From JBHELG01 sp046263195 (GTDB lineage Bacteria; Actinomycetota; Nitriliruptoria; Nitriliruptorales; JAHWKO01), in the NCBI GenBank assembly GCA_046263195.1, contig JBHELG010000142.1, positions 1-25,068 on the forward strand: a DNA stretch of 25,068 nt. The letters run 5' to 3'. This document shows, piece by piece, positions 24,037 to 25,068 of this stretch. The position numbers were made by a program, and so were the translations under genes. Each line of letters opens with the position of its first letter. Within the stretch, counting starts at the first letter, position 1. The notes under the pieces were generated by a model. That model made no database searches. It was given only the letters and a program-made list of their open reading frames with translations, and was not told the origin of the DNA.

Positions 24037-24638
24037 CAAGCCGTCCCCTCTTCCGGCTCGTCGTCGAGCGCTCGAGCCCCCGCCTCGCCCTGCTCGAGCC
24101 ACGGGGCGAGCAGGGGCACGAGCATCCGGATGCGGGCCGCCCAGTTTCCGTGGCCTCGCATGATCAGTCTCCGCTCGTTTTCGTGGGCGCCGAGCAGGAG
24201 TACGACCTCGAGCCGGTCCGGCGGCAGGAGCGCCTCCACGGTGTCACCCCACTCGATGAAGGTGACCTCATCCGGACCGAGCAGCGTCTCCTCCCCGAGC
24301 TCGATGACCTCCTGCAACCGGTCGAGCCGATAGACGTCGACGTGTACGAGGTCGAGATCGCTCTCGTAGCGTCGAACGAGCGTAAAGGTCGGCGACGTGA
24401 CGCGCCGCCGCACCCCGAGCCCGGCTGCCACACCCTGCACGAAATACGTCTTGCCTGCACCCAGCTCCCCGCTGAGCGACACGACGTCGCCGGGACGCAG
24501 AAGACCAGCGATGGCTGCCGCGAGCGCATGGGTATCGTCCGGGCTCGCTGTTCGAAGCGTCAGCTCGGGAACTCCGGGCCGCGACGGGGGGTGGTCGGAC
24601 GCCACCTCGGGTCGGGACGAGGGACGTCGATCTCTCAC
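24036..24638 (-). CDS. tsaE: tRNA threonylcarbamoyladenosine biosynthesis ATPase TsaE
   Basis: TsaE is the ATPase that resets the TsaB-TsaD complex during t6A synthesis. With the start used here the protein has 200 residues. Walker A GELGAGKT is at 57-64, followed by the family's TSPTFTLVRRYE switch region, HVDVYRLD and FIEWGD. All are intact. The start is uncertain. GTG at 24638 has AAGG just upstream; a GTG at 24605 gives a length closer to the family norm but has no Shine-Dalgarno. The frame itself is open to 24809 without any family resemblance there. It heads the visible tsaE-tsaB-rimI-tsaD-GNAT run. In mycobacteria alr precedes it; here no gene is visible upstream. Confidence 0.93.
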   Translation of the reverse strand: MRDRRPSSRPEVASDHPPSRPGVPELTLRTASPDDTHALAAAIAGLLRPGDVVSLSGELGAGKTYFVQGVAAGLGVRRRVTSPTFTLVRRYESDLDLVHVDVYRLDRLQEVIELGEETLLGPDEVTFIEWGDTVEALLPPDRLEVVLLLGAHENERRLIMRGHGNWAARIRMLVPLLAPWLEQGEAGARALDDEPEEGTA

Positions 24639-24953
24639 CTCGCCTTCGCCCCCTGGTCGGGCGTGAGCTCCACGAACCCCTCGCGGGCAGCCACCGTTCC
24701 CCGGCCCGGTACACCCCTGGAGGGTCGGAACGTGCGGCAGTGCGCAGCTCTCGCGCCCGATCCCCCCTGCGCTGCTCGGCACGCCGGCAGAGTGCCTCCG
24801 GCCGTCCACGGCCCCCGGTGGCCGTCTCGGGCAGCGATGATGCCTCCTTCCGGCGCATAGAGGTGACGAAGCGGCATCCTACCGTCCGACGGAATGGCTC
24901 TCTGGCGCGACGAACCGTGCATTCCGACCATGGCAACCGCGGTAGCCACCGCG
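24639..24953. other. Unassigned leader region upstream of tsaE
   Basis: I see no convincing gene in this stretch. A minus-strand frame runs through it and would overlap the tsaE GTG by GTGA, but its translation is Arg/Gly-rich and featureless. There is a minus-strand Shine-Dalgarno-like AAGGAGG at about 24844-24850 with no start codon at useful distance. A minus-strand TAGGAT (24876-24881) could be a -10 without a good -35. A long 5' leader or remnant sequence is possible. Confidence 0.4.
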
Positions 24954-25068
24954 CCTACATCCCGCCCTCCCGGCGACCTTCGGTCGCCAGCCACCTACAT
25001 CCCGCCCTCCCGGCGACCTTCGGTCGCCAGCCACCTACATCCCGCCCTCCCGGCGACCTTCGGTCACC
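24954..25068. repeat. 40-bp tandem repeats with internal hairpin, running off the window
   Basis: Three head-to-tail units start at 24954, 24994 and 25034; the third is cut by the window end after 35 bases. Each begins CCTACATCCCGCCCTCCC and contains GGCGACCTTCGGTCGCC, a 7-bp stem with a TTC loop. Units one and two are identical across 40 bases; the third has GGTCACC in place of GGTCGCC. No unique spacers occur, so this is not a CRISPR array. Confidence 0.9.

Noticed and set aside
24639..24960. T-box-like leader upstream of tsaE (minus-strand CCAGAGAGCC and GGTGGCTGCCCGCG elements)
   Set aside because: The antiterminator core lacks the UGGNACCGCG match, stem I cannot be folded convincingly, and no aminoacyl-tRNA synthetase or amino-acid gene follows.
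24954..25068. CRISPR array
   Set aside because: Units are contiguous 40-base tandem copies without unique spacers, and no cas gene is present.

Overview
The window is a high-GC, gene-dense bacterial chromosome segment with short gaps, frequent GTG/TTG starts and many 4-base stop/start overlaps. Several features point to Actinomycetota. A BldD-type regulator keeps the c-di-GMP-binding residues. There is a small BldC-like MerR/excisionase HTH protein and a DrrA/DrrB-type exporter. The order tsaE-tsaB-rimI-tsaD next to groES-groEL resembles the mycobacterial groEL1 neighbourhood. I cannot name the genus; a deep-branching actinobacterial lineage is an inference.

Layout, left to right. (1) 2-253: the 3' end of a zinc-ribbon protein (+). 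(2) 308-3334 (-): a PsbP/LpqN-like lipoprotein, then UDP-glucose 6-dehydrogenase, then UDP-glucuronate decarboxylase, a route from UDP-glucose to UDP-xylose. (3) 3419-6025 (+): a DrrAB-like ABC exporter pair followed by an endonuclease/exonuclease/phosphatase-fold enzyme. (4) 6088-16659 (-): a BldC-like regulator, a membrane protein resembling a polysaccharide co-polymerase/BY-kinase with a degraded P-loop, and a tightly coupled recC-recB-recD operon. (5) 16839-17861 (+): an exported, C-terminally membrane-anchored DUF916-like protein. It ends at a strong hairpin shared with the convergent groEL. (6) 17911-20085 (-): groES-groEL with a perfect CIRCE operator over the predicted transcription start and a sigma-70-type promoter. 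(7) 20312-20782 (+): the BldD-like regulator, divergent from groES across a 389-bp regulatory region. (8) 20844-24638 (-): tsaE-tsaB-rimI-tsaD-GNAT, mostly overlapping genes for tRNA t6A synthesis plus N-terminal acetylation. (9) 24639-25068: no convincing gene; it ends in 40-bp tandem repeats that run off the window.

Most genes are housekeeping: DNA break repair, protein folding, tRNA modification and sugar-nucleotide supply. The least expected material is regulatory. Between groES and the BldD homologue lie the CIRCE, three copies of a 13-base motif (one over the groES -35), a long imperfect palindrome and a separate TetR-style palindrome. Together they suggest that a c-di-GMP-responsive developmental regulator and the chaperonin operon share a control region. 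That link is inference. I found no clear evidence of a wholly new defence or mobile system, no RNA genes, no insertion sequence and no CRISPR array.
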